This document shows, piece by piece, positions 32,185-40,781 of a stretch of 43,746 bases of DNA. Where the stretch lies: assembly GCA_027310755.1 (NCBI GenBank), contig DAIDAE010000003.1, positions 1 to 43,746 on the forward strand. The letters run 5' to 3'. The position numbers and the translations under genes are program-made. The notes under the pieces were generated by a model. That model saw only the letters and a program-made list of their open reading frames with translations. It did no database searches and was not told the DNA's origin. Each line of letters begins with the position of its first letter. Within the stretch, counting starts at the first letter, position 1. Origin of the DNA: Candidatus Micrarchaeaceae archaeon (lineage in GTDB: Archaea; Micrarchaeota; Micrarchaeia; Micrarchaeales; Micrarchaeaceae).

Positions 32185-32617
32185 GTTTACATTCGACAAG
32201 GGGGTTTGCATACAGTGCGGGATGTGCGGGGATGTCTGCCCGGTGAATACCCTTGATTTTACCAGGCCCGCCCATAAGAATATCGAAGACGACAGATACA
32301 ATGCGGATGATGCGGTCGGGGACATGACAGAATACCCAATACAGGTGAACAGGTGCATCGGATGCATGATATGCCAAGAGGAATGTCCAGTTTCATGCAT
32401 AACAATCCTTAGCTCTGATAAAGAGCCGAATTACGCGCAGATTCAGGGCCCGATGCGCACGGAAGAGCCAACGAAAGACACATTTGAATTATCTAAATAC
32501 ACAAAATTGAGACCCACAAGGGCGAAAGTGCGGGATCCCTGGGGCCACGAATACGTATACATACCAAAAAGGAGGAAATCACAGACGGAAACTGTGGATG
32601 AAAGCGACATGAGGTAA
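32168..32617 (+). CDS. Two-cluster [4Fe-4S] ferredoxin-like protein
   Basis: Two CxxCxxCxxxCP motifs are visible: CIQCGMCGDVCPV and CIGCMICQEECPV. The first begins at Cys14 when the ATG at 32168 is used (12 from the ATG at 32174). An insertion of about 35 residues lies between the two motifs, unlike simple clostridial ferredoxins, and a charged C-terminal tail of about 65 residues follows. It carries electrons, perhaps from oxidoreductases or to a membrane complex. The start overlaps the upstream membrane-protein gene by 17 nt, so they are coupled. Confidence 0.88.
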   Translation: MTMPYKFTFDKGVCIQCGMCGDVCPVNTLDFTRPAHKNIEDDRYNADDAVGDMTEYPIQVNRCIGCMICQEECPVSCITILSSDKEPNYAQIQGPMRTEEPTKDTFELSKYTKLRPTRAKVRDPWGHEYVYIPKRRKSQTETVDESDMR

Positions 32618-32719
32618 CGCGCCACTAGCTTGCGATTCCCGTCCACCATTTTGCGCGCATATAAAAATATAAATAGGCAGTCATACATCCATTAATCGAG
32701 CCCCAATCTTGTGGTACTG

Positions 32720-34006
32720 ATGAAAAGAAATGCGATGAAGCTCGGTGGACGATCTATAGAAAAAGCGGCGCTGTCCGAATTCAGCAAGCACAAAGGGGTG
32801 ATCCAGATTGTGGGCAAGGTCAGGGTCAAGACCCTGGGCGATCTTGCCACCTACTACACTCCGGGAGTATCGTATCCGCCACTCAGGATAAGGGAGGACA
32901 AGGCGCTAACGTATGAGTACACCGGAAAGGGAAACAGGATAGGCATCCTGTCGGACGGGTCCAGGATACTGGGGCTGGGGAACATAGGCCCGGATGCCGG
33001 ACTGCCGGTCATGGAGGGCAAATCGTTGCTCTTCAAGAAATTCGGCGACATAGACGCGCTGCCGCTTCCAATAAATGCCCACGGCGTTGACGAGATGGTC
33101 TCGTTTGCAAAGGCCATCGAGCCGGTTATAGGCGGCATAAACATAGAGGATGTGTCAAGCCCGAACTGCTTTACGCTTTATGACAGATTGCAGAAAGAGC
33201 TCGGCATCCCAGTATTTCATGATGACAGGCACGGGACCGGAGTCGTTGCAGACGCGGCACTGAGAAATGCGATGAAGCTGGTGAAAAAAGACGTGAGGAA
33301 AGCGAAAATAGTGATTAATGGGCTGGGCTCCGCCGGCATCGGTGTGGCGGAGATAATACTTGCCGCCGGATCAAGGAACCTCGTGATGTGCGATACACGG
33401 GGCATACTATATAAGGGAAGGAGGGACAACATGAACGGGCTGAAACAGAGGATCGCAGAACATACCAATCACAATGGAATGAAGGGGCAGCTCCAGGACG
33501 CGGTGAAGGATGCTGACGTGCTGATAGGGCTTTCGGTTCCCGGCGCTTTCAAATCAAGTTTCATAAAGGCGATGGCGGACAAGCCGATCGTTTTTGCGCT
33601 GTGCAATCCGTATCCGGAGATGAGATATGATGAGGCCAGGAAGGCCGGCGCATACATAGCAGCCACCGGCGAGAGCGGTGTTCCAAACCAGGTGAACAAC
33701 ATGCTAGCCTTTCCCGGGATATTCAGGGGCATTCTTGATGTGCGGGCAAGGAAAATAAATCCCACCATGCTTCTTGAGGCGAGCAGGGCCCTTGCGCACA
33801 GCGTAAAAAGGCGTGCGAGGGAGCATATAATCCCCAATTTCGTGGATGACGACATAATATCGATCACCGCCGACATAGCCGCCGCCGTTGCCGGCGCAGC
33901 GATAAAAACCGGGGTTGCAAGAAGAAAAATGGACCCGGACAGGGTCAGGAGGGATACGAAGGAAAGGCTTGAGCGCTATTCAAGGTTGGAGAAAGCGGCA
34001 ACGTGA
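32720..34006 (+). CDS. NAD(P)-dependent malic enzyme
   Basis: Malic enzyme motifs are clear: DLATYYTPGV, YTGKGNRIGILSDGSRILGL, LPVMEGKSLLFKKFGDIDAL, VFHDDRHGTGVVADAAL and the Rossmann motif INGLGSAGIGVAEI. It decarboxylates malate to pyruvate with reduction of NAD(P)+. The length of 428 fits the short bacterial/archaeal type without a phosphotransacetylase domain. I choose the ATG at 32720; a GTG at 32711 is possible. Its end overlaps the Nudix gene by 31 nt. It links fumarase in the same window to pyruvate. Confidence 0.93.
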   Translation: MKRNAMKLGGRSIEKAALSEFSKHKGVIQIVGKVRVKTLGDLATYYTPGVSYPPLRIREDKALTYEYTGKGNRIGILSDGSRILGLGNIGPDAGLPVMEGKSLLFKKFGDIDALPLPINAHGVDEMVSFAKAIEPVIGGINIEDVSSPNCFTLYDRLQKELGIPVFHDDRHGTGVVADAALRNAMKLVKKDVRKAKIVINGLGSAGIGVAEIILAAGSRNLVMCDTRGILYKGRRDNMNGLKQRIAEHTNHNGMKGQLQDAVKDADVLIGLSVPGAFKSSFIKAMADKPIVFALCNPYPEMRYDEARKAGAYIAATGESGVPNQVNNMLAFPGIFRGILDVRARKINPTMLLEASRALAHSVKRRAREHIIPNFVDDDIISITADIAAAVAGAAIKTGVARRKMDPDRVRRDTKERLERYSRLEKAAT

Positions 34007-34482
34007 TGCCGCAGTGCAAGCGCCCTTTTTACCATTCTTATCATTTCGTTCTTTTTAACGAACTCGTTTGTGAAGCGCTCCCCCTCCTTCAGCTCGTTGA
34101 AGCTCGCCCACCGGTAATCCGCATTCTCCATGTCAAGCCTCACCGTTCTGGTTCTTGAGATGAACACGAAGACCATGTTGTTCCATCTATCGCTAGGTTT
34201 TTTTACATTGATGAGCGTCATCATCTTCGGCCTGCTGGCCAGCCTAAGATCGGATCCATCTATTCCGGTTTCCTCTCTGACTTCCCTGTATGCCGTCTCC
34301 AGGTACGTTTCCCCCTCTTCTCTCCTGCCTCCCACGAAGGTCCATATTCCGGGATTGATTATGAACGGCACATTCCTCCTCTTCAAGAGCAGTACCCTCC
34401 CCCCGTTTACGATTATGGCTTTGGCCCCGTCCCGCTTCCTGTTTTCCCAAAGCTTTTGCCCGCCATCTACCGGAATTTTCAT
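33976..34482 (-). CDS. Nudix hydrolase
   Basis: The Nudix box is complete: GRREEGETYLETAYREVREE followed by TGID, in the GX5EX7REUXEEXGU form. The 168-residue length is typical. These enzymes hydrolyse nucleoside diphosphates linked to another moiety; the substrate cannot be told. Arg/Lys-rich strands precede the box (ILLKRR-like VLLLKRRNVP). The ATG at 34482 is preferred over a TTG just upstream. Its 3' end overlaps the malic enzyme gene, convergent. Confidence 0.9.
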   Translation of the reverse strand: MKIPVDGGQKLWENRKRDGAKAIIVNGGRVLLLKRRNVPFIINPGIWTFVGGRREEGETYLETAYREVREETGIDGSDLRLASRPKMMTLINVKKPSDRWNNMVFVFISRTRTVRLDMENADYRWASFNELKEGERFTNEFVKKNEMIRMVKRALALRHHVAAFSNLE

Positions 34483-34502
34483 CAAGTCATTATAACAAAG
34501 CC

Positions 34503-34515
34503 TTATTAAATATTA
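34503..34515 (+). promoter_or_regulatory. TATA box of the succinate dehydrogenase operon
   Basis: TTATTAAATATTA is centred about 25 nt before the sdhA ATG (34533), giving a leaderless or near-leaderless transcript. Confidence 0.5.
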
Positions 34516-34532
34516 AATGTCATTTTTCAAGC

Positions 34533-36275
34533 ATGGAGGTACTTGAGTATGACATAGTCATACTTGGAAGCGGGCTGGCGGGCATGCGCGCCGCGCTTCA
34601 GGCCGCAAAAGCATCCAACGACCAGCTTAGAATAGCCCTCGTTTCGAAACTGCACGCGATGAGGAGCCACTCCGTGTCTGCGGAGGGAGGGATTTCCGGG
34701 GTGCTCTATTCCGGCCAGCACGGAGACAGCGTAGACCTCCACGGATATGACACGGCCAAGGGCTCTGATTTTCTCGGGGACCAGGATGCGATCGAGCTTC
34801 TGGTGAACCACGCGCCAAGCGAAATAAAACTCTTTGACCATCTCGGAGTGCCGTGGAACAGGGACAAGAGCGACAAAATAACACTCAGGGCCTTTGGCGG
34901 GATGAGCGTGCCCAGGACCGCATTCGCCGGCGATAAGACCGGCTTTTTCATGCTGAGCGCCCTCTACGACAGCCTGCTCAGCTTCAGCAACATAAAGATA
35001 TTCCACGAGCACATAGCGACAAAATTGATAATTGAGAAGAAACAGTTCAGGGGGCTCGTTGCGATGGACATGGCAACCGGCGAAATGAAAGCCTTCGTCT
35101 CAAACGCAGGAATAATCGCAACCGGCGGCTTCGGGAGATCATACGGATTCACAACCACGTCATACTCAAGCACCGGGGACGGCCATGCGCTCGCGTATGA
35201 GGCCGGGCTCCCCCTAAAGGACATGGAGTTCATCCAGTTCCATCCGACGGCGCTCATACCGAGCGGGATACTTATAACCGAAGCCGCCAGGGGAGAGGGG
35301 GCATACCTCCTCAATTCGGACGGCAAGAGGTTCATGGAAAACTATGCAAAGAGCAAGATGGAGCTCGCACCCAGGGATATAGTGTCACGGTCTATCATAA
35401 CGGAGATTGAGGCGGGGAGGGGCATCAAGGACGAACGGTTCGGCGACACGGAATTCGTGTATCTGGACATGAGGCACCTTGGCGAGGCCAAGATCAATGA
35501 AAGGCTTCCAAACATAAAGGAGATAGCGATAAAGATGATCGGCATAGATCCGTCGGACGCCCCGCTTCCCGTGAAGCCGGCGTGCCATTTTACCATGGGC
35601 GGCATCCATACCAATATAGACGGCAATGTGATCTCCGGCCCGAAAGGCGTGATAGTCGGATTATGGGCTGCCGGTGAATGCGGTTGCGTGAGCGTACATG
35701 GCGCGAACAGGCTCGGGAGCAATTCGCTAAGCGAATGTGTCATATGGGGCAAGATCACGGGGAACGCCGCCGCCAGGCTTGCGTCCAAGGGGAGGCCCGT
35801 TAGCGACGAGGTGATAAAAAACACGCTCGCCGCGGAGGAGAAAAGGATCATCTCCATGATCGAAAGCGACGGGAAGGAGAACCCCTACGACATAAGGAGG
35901 GATCTTTGGCGCACTATGGACGCAAAGGTCGGGGTTTACAGGGATGCGAAGGCATTGACGGAAGCGGTCCACGAGATAGGGGCGCTGCAAAAGCGATTCG
36001 CGCACATAGGGCTTGGGGACAAAGGCAGGGTCTATAACACCAATCTCAAGGACACCCTGGAGATCTGGAACATGCTGTTGCTCTCGCGGGCGGTTGCCGA
36101 ATGCGCACTCAACCGCAGGGAGTCAAGGGGGGCGCATTCGAGGAAAGAGTACCCGAAGCGCGATGACAAGAACTGGCTGAAGCACACAATAGTGACGCTG
36201 GGCGATGACAAAAATAAAATAACCTACGGTAAGGTTAAGATCACGAAATGGCAGCCGGAAGAAAGGAAATACTAG
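34533..36275 (+). CDS. sdhA: Succinate dehydrogenase/fumarate reductase flavoprotein subunit
   Basis: The FAD motif DIVILGSGLAGMRAAL starts the protein. His46 in RSHSVSAEGGISG is the covalent FAD attachment site. QFHPTALIPSGILITEAARG gives the active-site Arg region, and FTMGGIHTN and ANRLGSNSLSE are also present. The length of 580 is full. It oxidises succinate to fumarate (or the reverse) and passes electrons to SdhB. After it, a minus-strand gene of unknown function intervenes before the anchor genes sdhC, sdhD and then sdhB, an uncommon order. Confidence 0.95.
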   Translation: MEVLEYDIVILGSGLAGMRAALQAAKASNDQLRIALVSKLHAMRSHSVSAEGGISGVLYSGQHGDSVDLHGYDTAKGSDFLGDQDAIELLVNHAPSEIKLFDHLGVPWNRDKSDKITLRAFGGMSVPRTAFAGDKTGFFMLSALYDSLLSFSNIKIFHEHIATKLIIEKKQFRGLVAMDMATGEMKAFVSNAGIIATGGFGRSYGFTTTSYSSTGDGHALAYEAGLPLKDMEFIQFHPTALIPSGILITEAARGEGAYLLNSDGKRFMENYAKSKMELAPRDIVSRSIITEIEAGRGIKDERFGDTEFVYLDMRHLGEAKINERLPNIKEIAIKMIGIDPSDAPLPVKPACHFTMGGIHTNIDGNVISGPKGVIVGLWAAGECGCVSVHGANRLGSNSLSECVIWGKITGNAAARLASKGRPVSDEVIKNTLAAEEKRIISMIESDGKENPYDIRRDLWRTMDAKVGVYRDAKALTEAVHEIGALQKRFAHIGLGDKGRVYNTNLKDTLEIWNMLLLSRAVAECALNRRESRGAHSRKEYPKRDDKNWLKHTIVTLGDDKNKITYGKVKITKWQPEERKY

Positions 36276-36282
36276 TTATCCG

Positions 36283-36588
36283 TTATTTCGAATACTGTCT
36301 AGCATATGTTCCAATCACTGGCATTTCAACGTCCTTGCCCTCATACGCCTGATAGCCTATGTATAGTCCGTAGAGCCAACCGAGCAATTCGATTATCCAG
36401 CCCACGATGGGAATCCATCCTATGATAAAGAGCACCACACCAAGGAATATTGCCTGTAGTGCGTGGAACTTCGCCCTTTTATCATTCTGGCCCACGGTAA
36501 TGAACACTATCAATCCGCTTAGCCATGTCAATAGGTAGGCGAATATGTAGGCCAGACCGTTACCCCTCCTGTTTTGTTTCATTTCCAT
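36283..36588 (-). CDS. DUF4870-like small membrane protein
   Basis: The layout GLAYIFAYLLTWLSGLIVFI, a short loop with RAKFHALQAIFLGVVLFI, and IPIVGWIIELLGWLYGLYIG matches the small DUF4870/TM-domain membrane proteins, which have the motif K-x-H-x-x-Q before the second helix. It ends in KDVEMPVIGTYARQYSK. I use the ATG at 36588; the longer TTG start gives a non-hydrophobic leader. It is encoded against the sdh genes, splitting the sdhA and sdhC transcripts. Function unknown. Confidence 0.8.
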   Translation of the reverse strand: MEMKQNRRGNGLAYIFAYLLTWLSGLIVFITVGQNDKRAKFHALQAIFLGVVLFIIGWIPIVGWIIELLGWLYGLYIGYQAYEGKDVEMPVIGTYARQYSK

Positions 36589-36655
36589 AGTAACACCATG
36601 ATGGTTAGTAATGGGTAGCAAGCCTTAAAACCCTTGCCAGATATGTTTGTTTCAT

Positions 36656-37069
36656 ATGGAAAAGAAGACCTACGACATGCGGGGCAAACAGGCAAATATA
36701 GCAAGACTGTGGCGTTTCGACAAGGAAGGGTTCGTCCACATGGTCGCATACAGGGCCCTGATATTCTATTCAATACCATACGGAATCCTTCTCATCGCAT
36801 CGCTCTTTTACTCCAACCTGGCGCCGTACACCGGCCTGCTGACCGCAATATTCTGGATATTGATAACGCCGCAGCTATACGAGACAGCCAAGGCATTTTC
36901 TTTGATATCTTCAAAAGGGCTGGCTTTCGGGCACCTGAGCGAAGGATACGTTTATCTCTCAAAATCAAAGTATTCGCGGACCGGGACCCTCTATAAACCG
37001 ATACCATACATAGCCATGATCCTTTGGCTAGCCGGCTTTGTGGCATTGCTGCTCTGGTGGAGAATATGA
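36656..37069 (+). CDS. sdhC: Putative succinate dehydrogenase membrane anchor (SdhC-like)
   Basis: A 137-residue protein with three hydrophobic segments (ALIFYSIPYGILLIASLFY, LLTAIFWILITPQLYETA, YIAMILWLAGFVALLLWW). The assignment rests on its position between sdhA and sdhB and its membrane nature. I see no haem-ligand His pattern typical of classical SdhC. The stop overlaps the next start as ATGA, so translation is coupled to the second anchor. The ATG at 36656 fits a TATA-like CCTTAAAACCC about 30 nt upstream. Confidence 0.65.
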   Translation: MEKKTYDMRGKQANIARLWRFDKEGFVHMVAYRALIFYSIPYGILLIASLFYSNLAPYTGLLTAIFWILITPQLYETAKAFSLISSKGLAFGHLSEGYVYLSKSKYSRTGTLYKPIPYIAMILWLAGFVALLLWWRI

Positions 37070-37254
37070 GCGCGTTCAAGTCCATGGCATTCTTTTATGG
37101 AGCGTTGGCCGCAGTGCCGATAATGCTTTGGATGATTGCAATTACATCGCCGTATCCACAGTTCCACCTGCTCAGGGTGGCGTTCGCAGCGCTTTCCGGT
37201 GCCGGCGCGATATTGTTCGGGCTTATAGGATTCAATGAGGTATTCCATGGATAG
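37066..37254 (+). CDS. sdhD: Putative second succinate dehydrogenase anchor (SdhD-like)
   Basis: A 62-residue protein with two hydrophobic helices (AFFYGALAAVPIMLWMIAIT and LLRVAFAALSGAGAILFGLI) joined by SPYPQFH. It overlaps the preceding gene by ATGA and the sdhB start by 8 nt. It is smaller than the usual SdhD (about 110). The position makes a respiratory anchor likely, and the single His in the loop could contact quinone or haem, though that is a guess. The family is not recognised. Confidence 0.6.
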   Translation: MSAFKSMAFFYGALAAVPIMLWMIAITSPYPQFHLLRVAFAALSGAGAILFGLIGFNEVFHG

Positions 37255-37990
37255 CAGGAACCAGAGAAAGACCACCATAACGGTGCATTCCTTCGATGGG
37301 AGGAGCGAAAGCTTCAAGGAGAAGCGCTATGACATAGATTCCGGCAGTTTCACCACGGTCCTTGACGCGCTGATAAGGATAAAGGAGACGATCGACCCCT
37401 CGCTTTCCTTCAGGTACAGCTGCAGAATGGGGATATGCGGCTCGTGCGCCATGGTGATAGACGGGAAGCCGAGCCTTGCGTGCGAAACAAAGATATCCGA
37501 TCTCAATGTGACCGGCAAGGGGATCGACGTGCGGGCGATGCAGGGCCATCCGCTGCTTAAAGGGCTTGTTACGGACTTTGACGATTTCTTCCAGAAGCAC
37601 AAGGAGGTCTTTCCATGGATAATAAGGCACAATATCAGCGACAAATACGATGACACCGAGGCCTACCACCAGACGGACAAGCAAATAAACAAGTTCCTGC
37701 CGTTCGCCGAATGCATAAAATGCGGCCTGTGCATAGACGCGTGCCCGGTGGCGAACACCAACAAGGACTTTATGGGCCCCCAGGCCCTTTCACAGGCCTA
37801 CAGGTACATCGCGGATTCAAAGGACCAGGGAAGAAAATACAGGGTTGAGGCGCTTGACACGCTGGATGGGGCATGGGGATGCGAATTCTCCGGTTCATGC
37901 TCAAAAGTTTGCCCGAAATCCGTGGATCCCGCCCTCGCGATACAGCTCCTAAAAGTCGACATCGCCAAATATCGCTTGATAGAGAAATGA
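37247..37990 (+). CDS. sdhB: Succinate dehydrogenase iron-sulfur subunit
   Basis: Three clusters are evident: [2Fe-2S] with Cys59, Cys64, Cys67 and Cys79; [4Fe-4S] in CIKCGLCIDACPV (Cys156, 159, 162, 166); and [3Fe-4S] in CEFSGSCSKVCP (Cys212, 218, 222). This is the classical SQR/QFR chain carrying electrons from SdhA to quinone. The length of 247 is normal. The ATG at 37247 is preferred over 37235. It overlaps sdhD and is followed by fumC after 4 nt. Confidence 0.95.
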   Translation: MDSRNQRKTTITVHSFDGRSESFKEKRYDIDSGSFTTVLDALIRIKETIDPSLSFRYSCRMGICGSCAMVIDGKPSLACETKISDLNVTGKGIDVRAMQGHPLLKGLVTDFDDFFQKHKEVFPWIIRHNISDKYDDTEAYHQTDKQINKFLPFAECIKCGLCIDACPVANTNKDFMGPQALSQAYRYIADSKDQGRKYRVEALDTLDGAWGCEFSGSCSKVCPKSVDPALAIQLLKVDIAKYRLIEK

Positions 37991-37994
37991 TAGC

Positions 37995-39386
37995 ATGGCA
38001 AAATTCAGGATAGAAAAGGATTTCCTCGGCGGCGTGAAGATTCCCGCAGAGGCATATTACGGGGCTGAGACGCAGAGGTCCATGAACAATTACGACATCT
38101 CCGGGCAGTCGATCCCTGCCACGTTCATAAGGCATTACGCGATGATAAAAAGGTCCGCCGCGCTCGCGAACATGAAGCTAGGCAAGCTCAATGAAAGAAA
38201 AGGGCGGGCGATAGTCAGGGCATGCGATGAGATAATAAAGGGTAAGCTCGCAGAGCAGTTTAACATAGACTACTTCCAGTCCGGGGCCGGGACCAGCGTG
38301 AACATGAACCTGAATGAAGTCATAGCGAACAGGGCGCTCGAGATAATCGGGAGCAAAAAAGGGGATTATAGGGTAATACACCCGAACGATGACGTCAACA
38401 TGTCCCAGTCTACAAATGATACATACCATGCATGCATGCATCTCACGGTTTATTCCGAATTGACCGAGGCGCTCTTGCCGGCGCTCGAATCGCTGCAGAA
38501 GGCCCTGGATAAAAAGGCGCATGAATTCTCAAACGTGGTCAAGACCGGAAGGACGCACCTGCAGGATGCCGTGCCAATAACACTCGGCCAGGAATTTTCC
38601 GGATACGCATCCTCCGTGGGCAGGCAGATAAAGAACATAAAGAACAGCTCCGATAAGCTCCTCGACATATCCCTGGGGGGAACCGCGGTCGGTACCGGGA
38701 TAGAGGCATCAAAGGGCTATTCGTACGCAGTTGCAGGCGAACTCAGGAAATACACAAAATACAGGTTCAGGCTCGCAAGGAACTTTTTCGACATACAGCA
38801 GAACCAGGACGAGGAGGGATGGGTGAGCAGCTCGCTTCGCGACCTTGCCGTTGCGTTGAACAAGATATCAAACGACCTGCGGCTTATGAATTCGGGCCCG
38901 GCGTCCGGATTTGGCGACATAACGCTCCCTGCCGTGCAGCCCGGCTCATCGATAATGCCCGGCAAGGTGAATCCGAGCATGGCGGAGATGCTCAATATGG
39001 TCTGTTTCCAGGTCATCGGCATGGATACCACCGTAAGCTACTGCGCGGAGAGCGGCCAGCTGGAGCTCAATGTTTATATGCCCCTCATAGCGTACGACCT
39101 CCTGTATTCGATAAGGATACTTTCCAATGCAGTGAATACCTTTACGACAAGATGCGTAGCCGGCATCAAGGCGAACAGGGAAAGGATGGGCAGGAATGTC
39201 AGCATGGATATGTCCCTTGCGACCGCGCTCGCCCCGTTCATAGGGTATGAAAGGGCCGCGAAGATAGCGAGAAAAGCGCTAAAGGAGGGGAAAAGCGTGA
39301 AGGAGGTATGCATGGAGCTCAAGATAATGCCCGAAAGGGATCTTAACAGGATACTCAATCCCAGAAAGCTCACGAGAAGGAAATGA
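37995..39386 (+). CDS. fumC: Class II fumarate hydratase
   Basis: The class II fumarase/aspartase signature GSSIMPGKVNP lies at about residues 317-327. AYYGAETQRSMNN, MSQSTNDTYHA and KTGRTHLQDAVP are also typical. The length of 463 is standard. It hydrates fumarate to (S)-malate, using no iron-sulfur cluster, so it tolerates oxygen. The possibility of aspartase was considered; the gene's place directly after sdhB favours fumarase. It completes succinate to malate in one operon. Confidence 0.94.
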   Translation: MAKFRIEKDFLGGVKIPAEAYYGAETQRSMNNYDISGQSIPATFIRHYAMIKRSAALANMKLGKLNERKGRAIVRACDEIIKGKLAEQFNIDYFQSGAGTSVNMNLNEVIANRALEIIGSKKGDYRVIHPNDDVNMSQSTNDTYHACMHLTVYSELTEALLPALESLQKALDKKAHEFSNVVKTGRTHLQDAVPITLGQEFSGYASSVGRQIKNIKNSSDKLLDISLGGTAVGTGIEASKGYSYAVAGELRKYTKYRFRLARNFFDIQQNQDEEGWVSSSLRDLAVALNKISNDLRLMNSGPASGFGDITLPAVQPGSSIMPGKVNPSMAEMLNMVCFQVIGMDTTVSYCAESGQLELNVYMPLIAYDLLYSIRILSNAVNTFTTRCVAGIKANRERMGRNVSMDMSLATALAPFIGYERAAKIARKALKEGKSVKEVCMELKIMPERDLNRILNPRKLTRRK

Positions 39387-39403
39387 CCCTGCGGGGCACC
39401 AGA

Positions 39404-39715
39404 TCAGATATCTATCCAGAGCTCCCCGTCCTGCTCGGTTATTTTGTAGGTGTTCTGGCGCGGCCCCCACGATGTCCTTGGATCTCCCGCTCCAGTCCTA
39501 ACGTCATAGAGGGCGCCATGCCAGGGACATTCTACAATATAATCGGTCAGCTTTCCCTTTTCCAGCGGCCCGCCCCTGTGCGAGCAAGCGCTTTCCAGCG
39601 CGTAGATGTTGCCGTCTATCATTACAAGCATGACCTTCTTGCCATTTGCGGTAACCCCCACCGGCTTCCTGTCGGTCAAATCTGCCTTCTTCAACTCCAG
39701 CTTAACACCAGCCAT
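39404..39715 (-). CDS. Rieske [2Fe-2S] ferredoxin-like protein
   Basis: The cluster ligands Cys44-x-His46 (CSHRGGPL) and Cys63-xx-His66 (CPWHGALYD) are both present. At 103 residues it is a small soluble Rieske ferredoxin of the kind found with oxygenases or NirD, without a membrane helix. No partner oxygenase or reductase lies beside it. It converges on fumC with a 17-nt gap. Confidence 0.9.
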   Translation of the reverse strand: MAGVKLELKKADLTDRKPVGVTANGKKVMLVMIDGNIYALESACSHRGGPLEKGKLTDYIVECPWHGALYDVRTGAGDPRTSWGPRQNTYKITEQDGELWIDI

Positions 39716-39852
39716 GAATTACTATATTTGCTTAAATCTAAAAACTGATATGATATGATGGAACAGGCCCAAGTACGGCTTCGCACCCAATTGATAGCCG
39801 AATTTAACCCTGTGTTTATAAACCTGATCTTGCTTATCGTATTTGCTGTGTG

Positions 39853-40407
39853 ATGTCCGCTTCGGGAAGCATGGAAGCAATTGAGCGTGCACACATGGCG
39901 TGCAGTCACATGATGATATGTATGCTGAAGCTCATAGTCGAATTGTTTGTCATATTGCTTGTCGTGTACGCTGTGCTGTACGCGATAGAGCCGACATGGG
40001 CACATCGCATACTAAATGCCGTCCTCGGGACGAAATTGAACATGACCACCACGACAATAACGATACCATATGCGGGGATCCAGCATGCATATGTCAATGG
40101 AACAATCCAGAGCACTAGCTATGTGTTCTCAAATGACACTGTGCTATACATAAAAGGGGAAAACAACAAAATAATAGTAATGGAGCGTCAGGCCGGCGTA
40201 AGCATACCGGTGTTGTACGTGAATATGACCGGGAGCGGCGATTCGCTGACAATAAAAAACGGGTTCGTGGTCCTTAACATATGGGGCAGCGCCGATTCAA
40301 TCATGCTCTACAATTCAACACTGCTGAGCTCCAACCTGCACGGGGGCGGCGACCACATATACAACGAGAGCGCAAGCGGCAACCAGACCATTTATAACTC
40401 CACGTAG
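39853..40407 (+). CDS. Exported or membrane-anchored protein of unknown function
   Basis: A Met-rich leader precedes one membrane helix (LIVELFVILLVVYAVLYAI, about residues 27-45). The extracellular part of about 135 residues has alternating strands in a repeated pattern: SVYVFSNDTVLYIKG, GDSLTIKNGFVVLNIWG and SADSIMLYNSTLLSSNLHG, recalling a small beta-helix. Sequons are common. I use ATG 39853, right after a GTG at 39850. Family not recognised. Confidence 0.6.
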   Translation: MSASGSMEAIERAHMACSHMMICMLKLIVELFVILLVVYAVLYAIEPTWAHRILNAVLGTKLNMTTTTITIPYAGIQHAYVNGTIQSTSYVFSNDTVLYIKGENNKIIVMERQAGVSIPVLYVNMTGSGDSLTIKNGFVVLNIWGSADSIMLYNSTLLSSNLHGGGDHIYNESASGNQTIYNST

Positions 40408-40452
40408 TAAATGGGTTCGACATCCGATGCACAAAAAGGAACGCCAACTTTC

Positions 40453-40497
40453 AAAATATATTTATATCGGACCATTTATCTATGTATACCGATATAA
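40453..40497 (+). promoter_or_regulatory. Copper-operon promoter with operator TTATATCG-N20-CGATATAA
   Basis: A TATA-like AAAATATATTT (40453-40463) is followed by perfect inverted arms TTATATCGG (40462-40470) and CCGATATAA (40489-40497). The right edge is 11 nt before the ATG of the first gene. Arms, spacing and position relative to TATA and ATG are the same as at the PadR promoter (14265-14300). Confidence 0.75.
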
Positions 40498-40508
40498 CCT
40501 CTAAATTA

Positions 40509-40613
40509 ATGGGTAAGAAAATGGAAACATATACGTGTCCGATGCATCCGAAGGTGCGCTCTAAAAAACTAGGGAAATGCCCGGAATGCGGGATGGGCCT
40601 GACAAAGGCTTGA
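40509..40613 (+). CDS. 34-residue stand-alone heavy-metal-binding domain protein
   Basis: The peptide contains YTCPMHPKVRSKKLGKCPEC and then GMGL, which is the heavy-metal-binding domain normally fused to the N-terminus of copper ATPases or efflux proteins. Here it is a free microprotein. Metal ligands are a Cys-Pro-Met-His cluster and a CxxCGM cluster. It lies at the head of the copper operon, right after the operator, and its TGA overlaps the ATG of the next ORF. It may deliver or sense copper. It is too short for common gene finders. Confidence 0.8.
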   Translation: MGKKMETYTCPMHPKVRSKKLGKCPECGMGLTKA

Positions 40614-40777
40614 TGGTACGCCAGGGGAACTATTCAAATCTAATTCCCGCGGCTTTCAATATGATGATGAGAAAATTGCGAATGGGCGCCATGCATGGCG
40701 CACCGCACATAAAGCTGCAACCTGCCGGTAACCAGGAAATATATGGAAAGGAAATGCGAATGACCTATTCGGGTTGA
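40613..40777 (+). CDS. Possible 54-residue Met-rich protein
   Basis: An ATG overlapping the previous stop (TGATG) opens a frame with 8 Met in 54 residues, including NMMMRKLRMGAMHGAPH. The Met and His clusters are reminiscent of copper(I) sites. It ends 4 nt before the ATPase start, so all three ORFs fit an operon with no gaps. No family is recognised, and similar ORFs could arise by chance. Confidence 0.4.
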   Translation: MVRQGNYSNLIPAAFNMMMRKLRMGAMHGAPHIKLQPAGNQEIYGKEMRMTYSG

Positions 40778-40781
40778 TGAG

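Noticed and set aside
37995-39386. Aspartate ammonia-lyase instead of fumarase
   Set aside because: Shared signature cannot separate them fully, but the 4-nt link to sdhB favours fumarase.
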